Shown here in pieces: positions 55,078-64,000 of a stretch of 64,000 nucleotides of DNA (the first letter of the stretch is position 1; the number at the start of each line of letters is the position of its first letter). The stretch is from Gordonia jinghuaiqii. GTDB lineage: Bacteria > Actinomycetota > Actinomycetes > Mycobacteriales > Mycobacteriaceae. The stretch spans positions 3,596,001 to 3,660,000 of the forward strand of contig NZ_CP059491.1 in assembly GCF_014041935.1 (NCBI RefSeq), in the 5' to 3' direction. Made by a program: the position numbers and the translations under genes. The notes beneath the pieces were generated by a model that saw nothing but the letters and a program-made list of their open reading frames with translations, did not search any database and had not been told where the DNA came from.

Positions 55078-56163
55078 GTGACGAGTACCGCACTTTTCGA
55101 ACCCATCATCATTCGCGACGTCGAGATCGCCAACCGGATCTGGCTGGCCCCGATGTGCCAGTACAGCTGTTTCGCCTGCGACGGCGTACCCACCGATTGG
55201 CATCTCACCCATCTCGGCGCCCGCGCCGCCGGCGGCTTCGGACTCATCCTCACCGAGGCGGCCGCCGTCGTCCCGGAGGGCCGCATCAGCCCGCAGGATG
55301 CCGGGCTCTGGAACGACGAGCAGGCCGTGGCGTGGCGTCGAATCGTCGATTTCGTGCACTCGCAGGGCACGGTCATCGGTACCCAACTCGCCCACGCGGG
55401 CCGCAAGGCATCCACCTACTCCCCCTTCGACGAGAAGTCCGGCTCCGTTCCGGTCGACGAGGGCGGGTGGGACACGGTCGGACCGTCCGAGGTCGCCTTC
55501 GAGGGCCTGCGGGCGCCGACCGCGATGACGACGACGCAGATCGCCGACGTCGTCGACGCCTTCGCCCGGGCTGCACGACGCGCCGACCAGGCCGGATTCG
55601 ACGTCGTGGAGATCCACGCCGCGCACGGCTACCTGCTGCACGAGTTCCTGTCACCGTTGTCCAATCACCGCACCGACGCCTATGGCGGCGACTTCGCCGG
55701 GCGGACGCGCCTGTTGCTCGAGGTCACCGACGCGATCCGTGCGGTGTGGCCGTCGTCCAAACCGCTCTTCGTCCGGGTCTCCGGTACCGAGTGGACCGAG
55801 GGCGGCTGGGATGTCGCCGACAACGCGCGTCTCGCCGGCCTGCTCGCCGAACGCGGTGTCGACCTGATCGACGTCTCCTCGGGTGGCAACGTGGTCGCAG
55901 ACATTCCCGTCGGCCCGGGCTATCAGGTGGATCTGGCACGCGCGGTCCACCGCGACTCGGGCGTGCCGACCGCCGCGGTCGGCCTCATCACCGAACCCGA
56001 TCAGGCCGAGAAGGTGGCCGGCGACGACGACATCACCGCGGTCTTCTTCGGCCGGGTGGCGCTGCGCGAACCGTCGTGGCCGTTGCGTGCCGCGCACGAA
56101 CTGGGCGTCGACCGCCGCGAGGCGCCGTACCCGCCGCAGTACCGCCGGGGTTCCTGGCACTGA
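55078..56163 (+). CDS. Old Yellow Enzyme, YqjM/NamA class
   Basis: 361 residues, FMN TIM barrel ene-reductase. It has the YqjM-class cysteine in WLAPMCQYSC, the FMN segment GGFGLILTEAAAVVPEGRIS, the substrate His pair in FDVVEIHAAHGYLLHEFLSP with SNHRTDAYGG, and an Arg-rich C-terminus. It reduces activated C=C bonds with NAD(P)H. GTG 55078. Confidence 0.9.
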   Translation: MTSTALFEPIIIRDVEIANRIWLAPMCQYSCFACDGVPTDWHLTHLGARAAGGFGLILTEAAAVVPEGRISPQDAGLWNDEQAVAWRRIVDFVHSQGTVIGTQLAHAGRKASTYSPFDEKSGSVPVDEGGWDTVGPSEVAFEGLRAPTAMTTTQIADVVDAFARAARRADQAGFDVVEIHAAHGYLLHEFLSPLSNHRTDAYGGDFAGRTRLLLEVTDAIRAVWPSSKPLFVRVSGTEWTEGGWDVADNARLAGLLAERGVDLIDVSSGGNVVADIPVGPGYQVDLARAVHRDSGVPTAAVGLITEPDQAEKVAGDDDITAVFFGRVALREPSWPLRAAHELGVDRREAPYPPQYRRGSWH

Positions 56164-56184
56164 GTCCGACCCCGACGGCCCTCC

Positions 56185-56814
56185 TCACGCCTCGCGCGGC
56201 CCTCGGTCGTCGCGCGGCGCGAGGAGGGCCAGCGACGCCGACGTTGCGGCGTCGACGATCGAACTGAGGGGCGCCCCGGCTTCCACGGCGCTCGCCGTCA
56301 GCTCCCGGATACCTCCCCACAGGAACACCGCCCGTTGCCGGTCCATCGGCAGCACGCCCGCCGCAGCCATGACCGGCGTCGAGGTGAGCCCGACGAACAA
56401 CTCGATCCACTCCTCCATGGCCTCGTTTTTCACCAGCTCGGCCGACCGCCCGAGTGCCGGGAGCTCGCGAATCCAGCTCAACATGAGTCCCGGATATCTG
56501 TCCCCGGCGGCGATGTAGGCCGAAACCGCTTGCCGCACCTGCACACCCGGCTCCGCCGCGGGATCGACGCGCTGTGCGATCTCGTCGATGGTGAGCCGCG
56601 TCGTCTTGCGCACCAGCGCGAAGAAGCACTCCTGCTTGTCGGCGAACTCCTGATAGAAGGACCGCCGCGAGGTACGTGCGACGCGCACGATGTCGGCCAC
56701 CGTCGTGTCGCGATACCCGGACTCGGCCACACGCTGCAGCATCGCCCCGAGCAGACGTTCCCGCGTCGAGGACGATTCGTCCGGCGAGAGCATCGTGTCC
56801 ACGGGTCCGATCAT
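56185..56814 (-). CDS. TetR-family regulator divergent from a P450
   Basis: 209 residues. The helix-turn-helix is ESGYRDTTVADIVRVARTSR then RSFYQEFADKQECFFALVRK. The ligand domain has no subfamily match I can name. ATG 56814. It lies back to back with a cytochrome P450 and two palindromes between them. Confidence 0.88.
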   Translation of the reverse strand: MIGPVDTMLSPDESSSTRERLLGAMLQRVAESGYRDTTVADIVRVARTSRRSFYQEFADKQECFFALVRKTTRLTIDEIAQRVDPAAEPGVQVRQAVSAYIAAGDRYPGLMLSWIRELPALGRSAELVKNEAMEEWIELFVGLTSTPVMAAAGVLPMDRQRAVFLWGGIRELTASAVEAGAPLSSIVDAATSASLALLAPRDDRGPREA

Positions 56815-56832
56815 ATGCCTCTTGCCCACCGG

Positions 56833-56874
56833 CGGTACGCCGACGTACCGTCGGTGGTACGCGTCCGTACCACC
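56833..56874. promoter_or_regulatory. Double palindrome, probable TetR operators
   Basis: CGGTAC (56833-56838) with GTACCG (56845-56850), and GGTGGTACG (56853-56861) with CGTACCACC (56866-56874), share the core GGTAC and lie side by side in the 86-nt divergent region. They are probably two sites for the TetR dimer, controlling both genes. Confidence 0.75.
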
Positions 56875-56900
56875 GTCCGCAACGAGGAGTGCCGAGTCCG

Positions 56901-58211
56901 ATGACGAATTCACCCGTCCTGGGCAGCAGGGGCCACCTGCCGCCTGCCACCCGACTCCCGTCGGCCGTCCAGGGCATCGGTGCCATCGCATCCCGACGCC
57001 ACTTCTTCGGTCACCTGCACGATCGTCACGGACCCGCCTTCACCGTGCGCCTGCCAGTCTTCGGCCCGGCGGTGGTGATCTCCGACGCCACACTCGCCCG
57101 ACAGCTGTTCACCGCGGGCGACCAGGTGGCCAACGTGGCGCCCAACCTCGGTCGCATCCTCGGGTCCGGATCGATGTTCGCCCTCGAGGGAACCGCCCAC
57201 CGTCGTCGTCGCAAGCTCCTCACCCCTCCGCTGCACGGCAAACGGATCAGACGCTACGAGCAGATCGTCGAGGAGGAGGTCCGCGCCGAGACCTCGACGT
57301 GGCCCACACGCACCGAGTTCGCCGCCATGGAACCGATGATGCGGATCACTCTCGACGTCATCCTGCGCGCGATCTTCGGCGCACATGGCGACGATCTCGA
57401 TCAGCTCCGGCGGATCATCCCGACAATGGTGACCGTCGGATCGCGCGCAGCCACGTTCCCGGTACTGCCCCGCCCCTTGCGGATGCTCGATCCCAATGAC
57501 CGCTTCACCCGGATGCGCAGTGAGTACCGCACGTTCATCGACGGCCTGATCACCAAGGCCCGCAACGATTCACACCTCGCCGAACGCGACGACATCCTCG
57601 CCATGATGCTGTGCAGCCGCCACGACGACGGCACCCTGATGGACGACGACGAGATCGCCGACGAGCTGCTGACCATGATCGCCGCGGGACACGAGACCAC
57701 CGGGACGACGCTGGCGTGGGCGCTCGAACGGTTGCGGCGCAATCCCGACATCCTGGCGCGGCTCGTCGCCGAGGTCGATGCGGGCGGCCACGAATACCGG
57801 CACGCGACAATTCTGGAAACCCAGCGCAGCCGCCCGGTCATCGATTTCGCCGGACGGCACGTGGTGGCCGACGAGCTCGAACTCGGCGAGTGGCGCATCC
57901 CTCGCGGATACAACGTCCTGGTCTCGATCGCGCTGCTCCACGACGACAGTCGCGCGTTCACCGACCCCGAGCGCTTCGATCCGAGCCGCTTCCTCGGCAC
58001 CACTCCGCCCCCGGCCTGGCTGCCGTTCGGCGGAGGTACGAGGCGCTGCATCGGTGCCGCATTCGCCACCATGGAGATGGACGTGGTCTTGAAGACACTG
58101 CTCCGCGACTACCGACTGCTCGCGACCGACGCCCCCGCCGAACGCTGGTTCTCGCGCGGGGTGGCCTACGCCCCCGCGCGGGGCGGGCGCATCGCGGTCA
58201 TACCACGCTGA
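56901..58211 (+). CDS. Cytochrome P450
   Basis: 436 residues. The I-helix oxygen motif is AGHETTGTTLAWALERLRRN; the haem-binding loop PFGGGTRRCIGAAFATMEMD carries the thiolate Cys. The K-helix ExxR has an unusual reading (ETQRSRPVI) but is present. No ferredoxin gene is adjacent. The substrate is unknown; control by the divergent TetR through the double palindrome is likely. ATG 56901. Confidence 0.9.
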   Translation: MTNSPVLGSRGHLPPATRLPSAVQGIGAIASRRHFFGHLHDRHGPAFTVRLPVFGPAVVISDATLARQLFTAGDQVANVAPNLGRILGSGSMFALEGTAHRRRRKLLTPPLHGKRIRRYEQIVEEEVRAETSTWPTRTEFAAMEPMMRITLDVILRAIFGAHGDDLDQLRRIIPTMVTVGSRAATFPVLPRPLRMLDPNDRFTRMRSEYRTFIDGLITKARNDSHLAERDDILAMMLCSRHDDGTLMDDDEIADELLTMIAAGHETTGTTLAWALERLRRNPDILARLVAEVDAGGHEYRHATILETQRSRPVIDFAGRHVVADELELGEWRIPRGYNVLVSIALLHDDSRAFTDPERFDPSRFLGTTPPPAWLPFGGGTRRCIGAAFATMEMDVVLKTLLRDYRLLATDAPAERWFSRGVAYAPARGGRIAVIPR

Positions 58212-58235
58212 GAGCAACCTCCAACGCCACAACAA

Positions 58236-58368
58236 GTGACCGGTCACACATTTGCACTGTGACCTTCGTCATCGAACATGCCCGAACATCCGCCCAGCAC
58301 CCGCCGGACGGAATGCCGCGATGCGCTGGGGTTTCACCCCAAAGGTAACGCCGTTATCTCAGCGTTAC
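58236..58368. promoter_or_regulatory. Palindrome-rich upstream region of rpf
   Basis: The 275-nt leader of the Rpf gene contains GTGACCGGTCAC (58236-58247, perfect palindrome), an overlapping GTCACA/TGTGAC pair, and GTAACGC (58345-58351) with GCGTTAC (58362-58368). GTCAC/GTAAC-type boxes are bound by MtrA or Crp-family regulators at rpf genes in relatives; assignment here is inference. No c-di-AMP (ydaO) riboswitch consensus was found. Confidence 0.45.
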
Positions 58369-58399
58369 GGAAATCGTGCAGGTCACAACGACGACGTGA

Positions 58400-58819
<420 letters not shown>

Positions 58820-58835
58820 CACCCGTCACACGCAC

Positions 58836-58869
58836 AAGGCCGGCGGACTCTTCCGAGTCCGCCGGCCTT
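58836..58869. terminator. Perfect 15-bp terminator after rpf
   Basis: AAGGCCGGCGGACTC pairs perfectly with GAGTCCGCCGGCCTT around TTCC, 17 nt after the rpf stop and before the convergent gene. Confidence 0.88.
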
Positions 58870-58887
58870 CGGCGTCAGTGGATGAAA

Positions 58888-59295
58888 CTAGGACTCGTCG
58901 TCGGAGTCCCCGACCTCGACGTCGAGCGCGCTCACCGCGATCCCGTACGGCAGGAACCGCACGTTGCGGCGCGGGTCGGTGTTGGTCTTGTTGGCACGCA
59001 GGGCGTCGAGTTCGGTGGCGTAGACCTGCTCGACGCGCGCCCCGCCGTCGTCGTCGACGACGAACACGGCCCAGACGCCTGATCCGGTTTCCCCGGCGGT
59101 CTCCGGCCGCGGTTGGGTCCGGGTGCGTCCCCGAGCCTCGTCGAAGAACGTCGAGAAGGCAGCAGGGCCCGCCTGGCCCTCGAAGAGCTTGCCGAACACC
59201 TCACGCAAACCGTCGCCGGCCTCCCGCGCGAAGCGGTCGAAGTCCTCGGGGCCGAAATTGAACGAGCCGCCGCCGAATCCGCTGTTGTCGGTCAT
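58888..59295 (-). CDS. Conserved hypothetical cytosolic protein
   Basis: 135 residues. Gly/Phe-rich start (TDNSGFGGGSFNFGPEDFDR), a charged helix, then VWAVFVVDDDGGARVEQVYA and NVRFLPYGIAVSALD at the end. It has no signal or membrane segment and no family that I recognise. It lies between rpf and a small membrane-anchored protein. Confidence 0.65.
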   Translation of the reverse strand: MTDNSGFGGGSFNFGPEDFDRFAREAGDGLREVFGKLFEGQAGPAAFSTFFDEARGRTRTQPRPETAGETGSGVWAVFVVDDDGGARVEQVYATELDALRANKTNTDPRRNVRFLPYGIAVSALDVEVGDSDDES

Positions 59296-59346
59296 GGTGT
59301 TCCCTTCCCTGATCGACCGTCGTGGCCGACCACGCCACCAGTGTCC

Positions 59347-59526
59347 TCAGGATCGGTCGGCTCCGCCACCTGCCTGTTCGGATTCCTCTAGCCGCTGATG
59401 AAGCCGAGCGCGAACATCGTCGGCCGAATACGAGTTCCGCTGTCGCTGATTCCGGGCGACCATCACCCCGCCGGTCGCCACCCCGACAGCACCGGCCAAT
59501 CCCAGCCACTTCCAGAGATTCTTCAT
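59347..59526 (-). CDS. Small single-helix membrane protein
   Basis: 59 residues, MKNLWKWLGLAGAVGVATGG followed by a basic segment ARNQRQRNSYSADDVRARLH and an acidic end. One N-terminal transmembrane helix with a cytoplasmic tail. A TATCCT box ends 6 nt before the ATG on this strand, giving a leaderless start. It is in the same direction as the 58888-59295 gene. Function unknown. Confidence 0.6.
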   Translation of the reverse strand: MKNLWKWLGLAGAVGVATGGVMVARNQRQRNSYSADDVRARLHQRLEESEQAGGGADRS

Positions 59527-59532
59527 TCGGGC

Positions 59533-59538
59533 AGGATA
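59533..59538 (-). promoter_or_regulatory. -10 box for the small membrane protein
   Basis: On the minus strand TATCCT ends 6 nt before ATG 59526, with no ribosome-binding site; a leaderless start is predicted. Confidence 0.45.
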
Positions 59539-59591
59539 GATCGTGCGGGCAGGTGGTGACCGCCGACGCCGCGACGCACTAGCCTTTCCCC

Positions 59592-60332
59592 GTGCCCACC
59601 AGCAGAAATCTGATCGGCCGGGATCGCGCTGAGGCGGGGATCTCGTTGACCGAGGCCCTCGACGCCACGCGCACCGGCGACGTCTGGTTGTTCCGCGGCC
59701 GTTCCGGCCCCGACCGGGCCATCCGCACGCTGACCAACGCTCCGGTGAATCACGTCGCGATGGCGGTCTGCGTCGACGACCTGCCGCCCCTGTTGTGGCA
59801 CGCCGAGCTCGGCGAGCGGCTGACCGACGTCTGGACCGGCTCGAACCATCGCGGCGTACAGTTGCACGACGCGCGGGAAGCCGTGGAGCAGTGGATGATC
59901 CGCTACAAGCAGGCGTGCTGGATTCGGCAGCTGACCCCCGACGTCACCCGGGCGCAGGAGAACGACCTGCTCAAGGTGATCGCCCGGCTCGACGGAACAC
60001 CGTTCCCCACCACCGCCCGCCTGGCCGGCCGCTGGTTCCGCGGTCGCCTCCCCAACTCCGCTGACCTCGTACGCGGAATCCCCTACCTCGACCGCAAGGT
60101 GCGGCAACGGCGCGACGAGCGGCAGCAGGAGTTCGGCGACGCCCACGACCCGGTCGGCCTCGAGGCCGCCTACTGCGCCGAGGTCGTCGCGATCACCTAC
60201 CGCGACATGGGGATCCTCGATGTGTCCAAGGACTCCAACTGGTTCGATCCCGGCCGGTTCTGGAGCGGCGACCGCCTCCCGCTGCGTGCCCCGCACCAGC
60301 TGGCCACGGAGATCGCCGTCCACCTCGACTGA
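59592..60332 (+). CDS. Permuted papain-like (YaeF/YiiX-type) cysteine hydrolase
   Basis: 246 residues of the permuted NlpC/P60-papain class: the His comes first, in TNAPVNHVAMAV, and the Cys later, in LEAAYCAEVVAITYRDMG. GDVWLFRGRSGPDRAIRTLT opens the domain. These enzymes act on amide or lipid-thioester bonds; the substrate is unknown. TAGCCT ends 6 nt before GTG 59592, so the start is probably leaderless. Confidence 0.75.
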   Translation: MPTSRNLIGRDRAEAGISLTEALDATRTGDVWLFRGRSGPDRAIRTLTNAPVNHVAMAVCVDDLPPLLWHAELGERLTDVWTGSNHRGVQLHDAREAVEQWMIRYKQACWIRQLTPDVTRAQENDLLKVIARLDGTPFPTTARLAGRWFRGRLPNSADLVRGIPYLDRKVRQRRDERQQEFGDAHDPVGLEAAYCAEVVAITYRDMGILDVSKDSNWFDPGRFWSGDRLPLRAPHQLATEIAVHLD

Positions 60333-60363
60333 GGCATCGACGCCCAGGGCGGCGCGAATCCGC

Positions 60364-61056
60364 CTAGATCGTCATCGCCTCGCGGACGGTGGCCTCGGCG
60401 GCCGCGCCACCCTCGCCCGACGAGGTGACCCGGCCGCTCTCGAGCACGTAATACTGTTGAGCCGCTTCCAGAGCGAAGCCGATGTGCTGTTCGACGAGCA
60501 GCACGCCGAGTCCGCCGCGCCGGGTGAGCGTGGAGATGGTGTGCTCGATCTCGGCGACCACCGACGGCTGGATGCCCTCGGTGGGTTCGTCGAGGATCAG
60601 CATCCGTGGTTCGGTGATGAGCGCCCGTGCGATGGCCAGCTGCTGCCGCTGGCCACCCGAGAGGAGGCCGGCGCGGCGGGTGAGCAGCTCCTTGAGAGCC
60701 GGGAACATGTCCAGCATCTCGGCGATGAGTTCCTTGCCCCGCTTACGCCCGTCGGCCACCACCTGCAGGTTCTCGGCGGTGGTGAGATGCCCGAAGCTCT
60801 GCTGGCCCTGGGGAACATAGGCGATGCCGTGTTTGACGCGGGTGCTCGGACGTGCCCGCGTGATGTCGACGCCGTCGAAGGTGATGGTGCCCCTGGTGGT
60901 CTTGACCAGGCCCACCGCGGCGCGCAACAGCGTCGTCTTGCCCGCCCCGTTGTGGCCCATCACCGCCACGACGCCATCGGTCGGCACCTCGATGTCGACG
61001 CCGTGGATCACCTCGGTCCGGCCGTACCCGGCGTGGACCCCGGAGAGTTGCAGCAT
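60364..61056 (-). CDS. urtE: Urea ABC importer ATPase UrtE
   Basis: 230 residues, LivF-type ATPase. Walker A GHNGAGKTTLLRAAVGLVKT, signature LSGGQRQQLAIARAL, Walker B MLILDEPTEGIQPSVV. The EPTEGIQPS wording is typical of UrtE among LivF-like proteins. It is the last gene of the minus-strand urtBCDE operon, 3 nt after urtD. Brings urea into the cytosol as nitrogen source. Confidence 0.9.
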   Translation of the reverse strand: MLQLSGVHAGYGRTEVIHGVDIEVPTDGVVAVMGHNGAGKTTLLRAAVGLVKTTRGTITFDGVDITRARPSTRVKHGIAYVPQGQQSFGHLTTAENLQVVADGRKRGKELIAEMLDMFPALKELLTRRAGLLSGGQRQQLAIARALITEPRMLILDEPTEGIQPSVVAEIEHTISTLTRRGGLGVLLVEQHIGFALEAAQQYYVLESGRVTSSGEGGAAAEATVREAMTI

Positions 61057-61059
61057 GGT

Positions 61060-61944
61060 TCAGTCCTTCTTCTCGACGGACGGCGCGTGTTCTTGGGTGT
61101 CCGCGGCGTCGACCTCGGCGGCTATCTCCTCGAGTTCCTCACCGCCGGCGGCCGTTCCGAGATAGACCTCCTGAACCTTCGGATTGGCCTGGACCTCGGC
61201 GACGGTCCCCTCGGCGAGCACCTGACCGCGGGCGAGCACGGTGACCGACGTCGCGAAGGCGCGCATGAAGTCCATGTCGTGTTCGACGACGACGACGGTG
61301 CGTTCGCCACCGATGCGCCGCAGCAGGTTCCCGGTCTCTTCCCGTTCCTCGTGGCTCATGCCGGCGACCGGCTCGTCGAGCAGCAACACCGAGGCGTTCT
61401 GCACCAGCAGCATCCCGATCTCCAGCCATTGCTTCTGGCCGTGTGCCAGCACCCCGGCCGGGGTGTCGCGCAGGTCCTGCAGACCGATGGTCTCCAGGGC
61501 CTGGGCGATCGAGTCCGGGATCTGCATCGGGCGACGCCGGAGCATCGTCCAGACCGACCGTCCCGCACCGGCGGCGATGTCGAGGTTCTGCAGCACGCTC
61601 AGTTCCTCGAAGACGCTGGCGGTCTGGAAGGTTCGCCCGACACCGAGTCGCGCGATCTGGTGCACCTTCTTGCCGACCAGTTCGACCCCGGACTTCTGGA
61701 TCGATCCCGTGGCCTTCGCCAGACCGGTGATGGCGTCGATGATGGTGGTCTTTCCGGCACCGTTGGGTCCGATGAGGAATCGCAGATCACCCTGCATCAG
61801 AGTGAGATTCACATCGGTGACCGCTTTGAAGCCGTCGAACTCCACGTTGAGGCCGCGCACCTGCAGATAGTCGCTGGCCATACCGGCGTTGCCGCCGGTG
61901 ACCGGGTCATGCTCGACGACGGCCGCCGAGTCGGATGTGCTCAT
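61060..61944 (-). CDS. urtD: Urea ABC importer ATPase UrtD
   Basis: 294 residues, LivG-type ATPase. Walker A GPNGAGKTTIIDAITGLAKA, Walker B VLLLDEPVAGMSHEEREET, with the AGMSxEE(x)xxT wording of UrtD. Its signature region is diverged: VLAHGQKQWLEIGMLLVQ replaces LSGGQ. An N-terminal extension with VRGLNVEFDGFKAVTDVNLT and a Glu-rich tail are present. ATGA overlap with urtC. Confidence 0.9.
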   Translation of the reverse strand: MSTSDSAAVVEHDPVTGGNAGMASDYLQVRGLNVEFDGFKAVTDVNLTLMQGDLRFLIGPNGAGKTTIIDAITGLAKATGSIQKSGVELVGKKVHQIARLGVGRTFQTASVFEELSVLQNLDIAAGAGRSVWTMLRRRPMQIPDSIAQALETIGLQDLRDTPAGVLAHGQKQWLEIGMLLVQNASVLLLDEPVAGMSHEEREETGNLLRRIGGERTVVVVEHDMDFMRAFATSVTVLARGQVLAEGTVAEVQANPKVQEVYLGTAAGGEELEEIAAEVDAADTQEHAPSVEKKD

Positions 61945-63053
61945 GAGGGCGCTCCTACCTTGCTGGCGGCGTGTTCGTCGATGTCCCCGGTGGGAGACGG
62001 ATCACGAGATTTCCTGTTGCGCCACTTGAACATCGCGGCGACACCGGCCAGCCCCGCGGGGAAGAACCCGACGACGACGATGAACAGCACACCCTGCGCG
62101 TAGGTCCAGCCGGACGGCCAGTTCTCCGAGAGGCTGGTCTGCGCCCAGGCGACCGCGATGGCACCGAGCACCGGGCCCAGCAGCGTGCTGCGGCCACCGA
62201 TCGCGACGCCGATGAGGAAGGCGATCGAGGGCACGATGCCGACATCGGCCGGCGAGATGATGCCGACGATGGGTACGAACAACGCGCCGGCGATGCTCGC
62301 GAAGAGTGCTGCGACGGCATAGGCGACGACCTTGACGTTGGCCGGGTCGTAACCGAGGAAGCGCACCCGCTCTTCCTGATCGCGCACCGCGACGAGGAGT
62401 TCGCCGTACCGGCTGTTCATCAGCTGCCGGACGATGGCGACGACCGCGAGCAACACCGCGGCGGTGATGAAGAACAACAGCTGCCGGTTGACCGGGTCGT
62501 TGAGAGCGAGGCCGAAGAAGCTGCGGAACCGGTTGAGTCCGTTGCTGCCTCCGGTGGTCTGCTGACCGATGAGCAGGATCGCGAAAGCAGCGGCGAGTGC
62601 CTGCGAGAGGATCGCGAAGTAGGCGCCCTTGACCCGGCGTTTGAACACGCCGAGGCCCAGCAGGATCGCGAGAAGTGTGGGGATCAACAGGATTCCGAGG
62701 ATCGTGAGGACCGGCGAGGCGAACGGCGTCCAGTATCCGGGCAGTTCGCGGATACCCGCGATCTGCATGAAGTCGGGCACGTCGTCGCCGCGCAGCTCGG
62801 CGTCGGAGATCTTCAGGTGCATCGCCATGATGTAGGCGCCGAGACCGAAGTACACACCCTGCCCGAGGGTGAGCATCCCGCCGCGGCCCCAGGCCAGGCC
62901 GATACCGACCGCGACGATGCCGAAGCACAGGAACTTGCCGAGCAGGTTGAGGCGGAAGTCGGACAGGACCGCGGGGGCGACCGCGAACAGCAGGATCGCG
63001 GCGACCCCGAATCCCGCCCAGACCTTCCAAGAACCGCTGAAATAGTCCTTCAC
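61941..63053 (-). CDS. urtC: Urea ABC importer permease UrtC
   Basis: 370 residues, LivM-like permease with about nine helices. GLAWGRGGMLTLGQGVYFGL and RVRFLGYDPANVKVVAYAVA, then SENWPSGWTYAQGVLFIVVV, are characteristic of UrtC. GTG 63053 overlaps the urtB stop (GTGA). Confidence 0.9.
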   Translation of the reverse strand: MKDYFSGSWKVWAGFGVAAILLFAVAPAVLSDFRLNLLGKFLCFGIVAVGIGLAWGRGGMLTLGQGVYFGLGAYIMAMHLKISDAELRGDDVPDFMQIAGIRELPGYWTPFASPVLTILGILLIPTLLAILLGLGVFKRRVKGAYFAILSQALAAAFAILLIGQQTTGGSNGLNRFRSFFGLALNDPVNRQLLFFITAAVLLAVVAIVRQLMNSRYGELLVAVRDQEERVRFLGYDPANVKVVAYAVAALFASIAGALFVPIVGIISPADVGIVPSIAFLIGVAIGGRSTLLGPVLGAIAVAWAQTSLSENWPSGWTYAQGVLFIVVVGFFPAGLAGVAAMFKWRNRKSRDPSPTGDIDEHAASKVGAPS

Positions 63054-63937
63054 ACGAGACTCCTCGACTGGACCGTGAACAGACCCTGCGGGCGGATCTG
63101 CAGGAAGATCACGATGATGACGAACACGGCGACCTTGGCCACCGAGGCCGTGGTGTTGTATTCGATGAACGAGTTCAGGACACCGAGCGCGATGGCGGCG
63201 ATGACCGCTCCCTTGATCTGGCCCAGCCCACCGATGACCACGACGAGGAATGCGTCGATCAGATAGGACATCCCGGTGTTGGAGCTGGTGGAACCGATCA
63301 GGGTCAGCGCCACGCCCGCGACACCGGCCAGGCCCGAACCGATGAAGAAGGTGGTGATGTCGGTGCTGCGGCTGGAGATGCCGCTGGTCTCCGCGAGGTC
63401 ACGATGCTGCACGACCGCGCGGATACGACGCCCCATCGAGGTGTATTTCATCGTCACGGCGATCGCGGTCACCGCGATGACGGCGAGCAGCATGATGAAC
63501 AGGCGGGTCTTGGGAACCACCGCGCCGAGGATGTCGACCCCGCCGGACAGCCAGGACGGGGCGACCACGTCGACCGCGGGCGCGCCGAAGATGTCGCGGG
63601 CCAGCTGCTGCAGGATCAGGCCCACACCGAACGTCACGAGCAGGGTGTCCAGTGGACGGTCATACATGCGTTTGATCAGGGTCACCTCGAGCATCACACC
63701 CATGAGGCCACCGACGAGGAAACCGATGACGAGCGAGACCAAAAGGGACACACCGGCATCGGAGATCAGGTACTCCTGCACCGAGTACGCGGTGTAAGAA
63801 CCGGCCATGATGAATGACCCGTGGGCCATGTTGATCACGCCCATCTGACCGAAGGTCAGGGACAGACCGAGTGCCGCGAGGAGCAGGATCGAACCGAGGC
63901 TGAGCCCGGTGAAGAGCTGTCCGATAACGGTTTCCAC
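63050..63937 (-). CDS. urtB: Urea ABC importer permease UrtB
   Basis: 295 residues, LivH-like permease. GLSLTFGQMGVINMAHGSFI, MYDRPLDTLLVTFGVGLILQ and TSSNTGMSYLIDAFLVVVIG identify UrtB. This is the shorter UrtB form without a long N-terminal extracytoplasmic domain. GTG 63937. The binding protein urtA is expected immediately upstream beyond the window; 63938-64000 shows no coding sequence. Confidence 0.9.
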   Translation of the reverse strand: METVIGQLFTGLSLGSILLLAALGLSLTFGQMGVINMAHGSFIMAGSYTAYSVQEYLISDAGVSLLVSLVIGFLVGGLMGVMLEVTLIKRMYDRPLDTLLVTFGVGLILQQLARDIFGAPAVDVVAPSWLSGGVDILGAVVPKTRLFIMLLAVIAVTAIAVTMKYTSMGRRIRAVVQHRDLAETSGISSRSTDITTFFIGSGLAGVAGVALTLIGSTSSNTGMSYLIDAFLVVVIGGLGQIKGAVIAAIALGVLNSFIEYNTTASVAKVAVFVIIVIFLQIRPQGLFTVQSRSLV

Positions 63938-64000
63938 GTCACTATCCGTTCATCGTCGGTGGTGGAGAACAGGCAGCACGCGTGACCCGTCCCGCGCAGG

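Noticed and set aside
60220..62103. A 627-codon plus-strand open frame over urtD-urtE
   Set aside because: Antisense to urtD and urtE with intact ATPase motifs.

Overview
The window is high-GC actinobacterial DNA from a mycolic-acid-forming organism of the Mycobacteriales. Gordonia is the most likely genus, but this is an inference from gene content and style, not from a search. The support is: a succinylase-branch lysine/DAP set (dapC, dapD, dapE), mycothiol (mshB), F420-type (cofG) and LpqW-like cell-envelope genes, a small Rpf, many GTG starts, GTGA/ATGA stop-start overlaps, and several starts lying 6-8 nt after a TAnnnT box (leaderless style). Much of the first 37 kb keeps a gene set I recall from the M. 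tuberculosis Rv1156-Rv1205 region: two LOG proteins, dapE, dapD, dapC-fdxA, the FO-synthase locus, mshB, lpqW, typA, paired secreted Ala/Pro-rich proteins and a HhH-GPD protein. No insertion sequence, CRISPR array, rRNA or tRNA was recognised.

Layout. 1-8.5 kb: two LOG-family genes, dapE, a DM13 protein, dapD, a membrane protein built from two copies of one module with a divergent TetR, then fdxA-dapC. 8.7-17.1 kb: an accessory sulfur/flavin island. On the minus strand it reads RibB-like protein, LysR regulator, Na+/solute symporter with a small membrane partner, FMN-dependent monooxygenase, YeiH-type exporter and flavin reductase. On the plus strand a cysteine dioxygenase-rhodanese operon is preceded by a possible leader peptide ending in Met-Cys-Met-Cys-Cys-Arg. 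17.1-26.4 kb: a minus-strand block of FO-synthase-like genes (CofG, and a CofH homologue without its iron-sulfur cysteines) with a Baeyer-Villiger monooxygenase between them, then mshB, lpqW-like and typA. 26.6-37 kb: a small cysteine protein, an EamA exporter, a thiamine/iron-type ABC importer, secreted proteins, a lipase-fold protein lacking its serine, a YhhN protein and a HhH-GPD protein.

37-60 kb: a protein with fourteen 10-residue repeats, a DUF222/HNH protein with a hexanucleotide microsatellite, a WS/DGAT-like protein, a DszC/SfnB-like oxidoreductase, a thiolase-like/enoyl-CoA hydratase fusion, the meta-cleavage lower pathway hsaE-hsaG-hsaF with a divergent IclR regulator, two paired acyl-CoA dehydrogenases, an enoyl-CoA hydratase-like protein, LtrA, an Old Yellow Enzyme, a divergent TetR/P450 pair around a double palindrome, and an Rpf with a strong terminator. 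60.3-64 kb: urtBCDE of a urea ABC importer; urtA would lie outside the window.

The candidates for undescribed biology are the degenerate CofH/BVMO/CofG operon, the island with a catalytically altered RibB-like protein, the Cys-rich leader before cysteine dioxygenase, the decapeptide-repeat protein, and the lipase-fold protein with Gly in place of the nucleophile.
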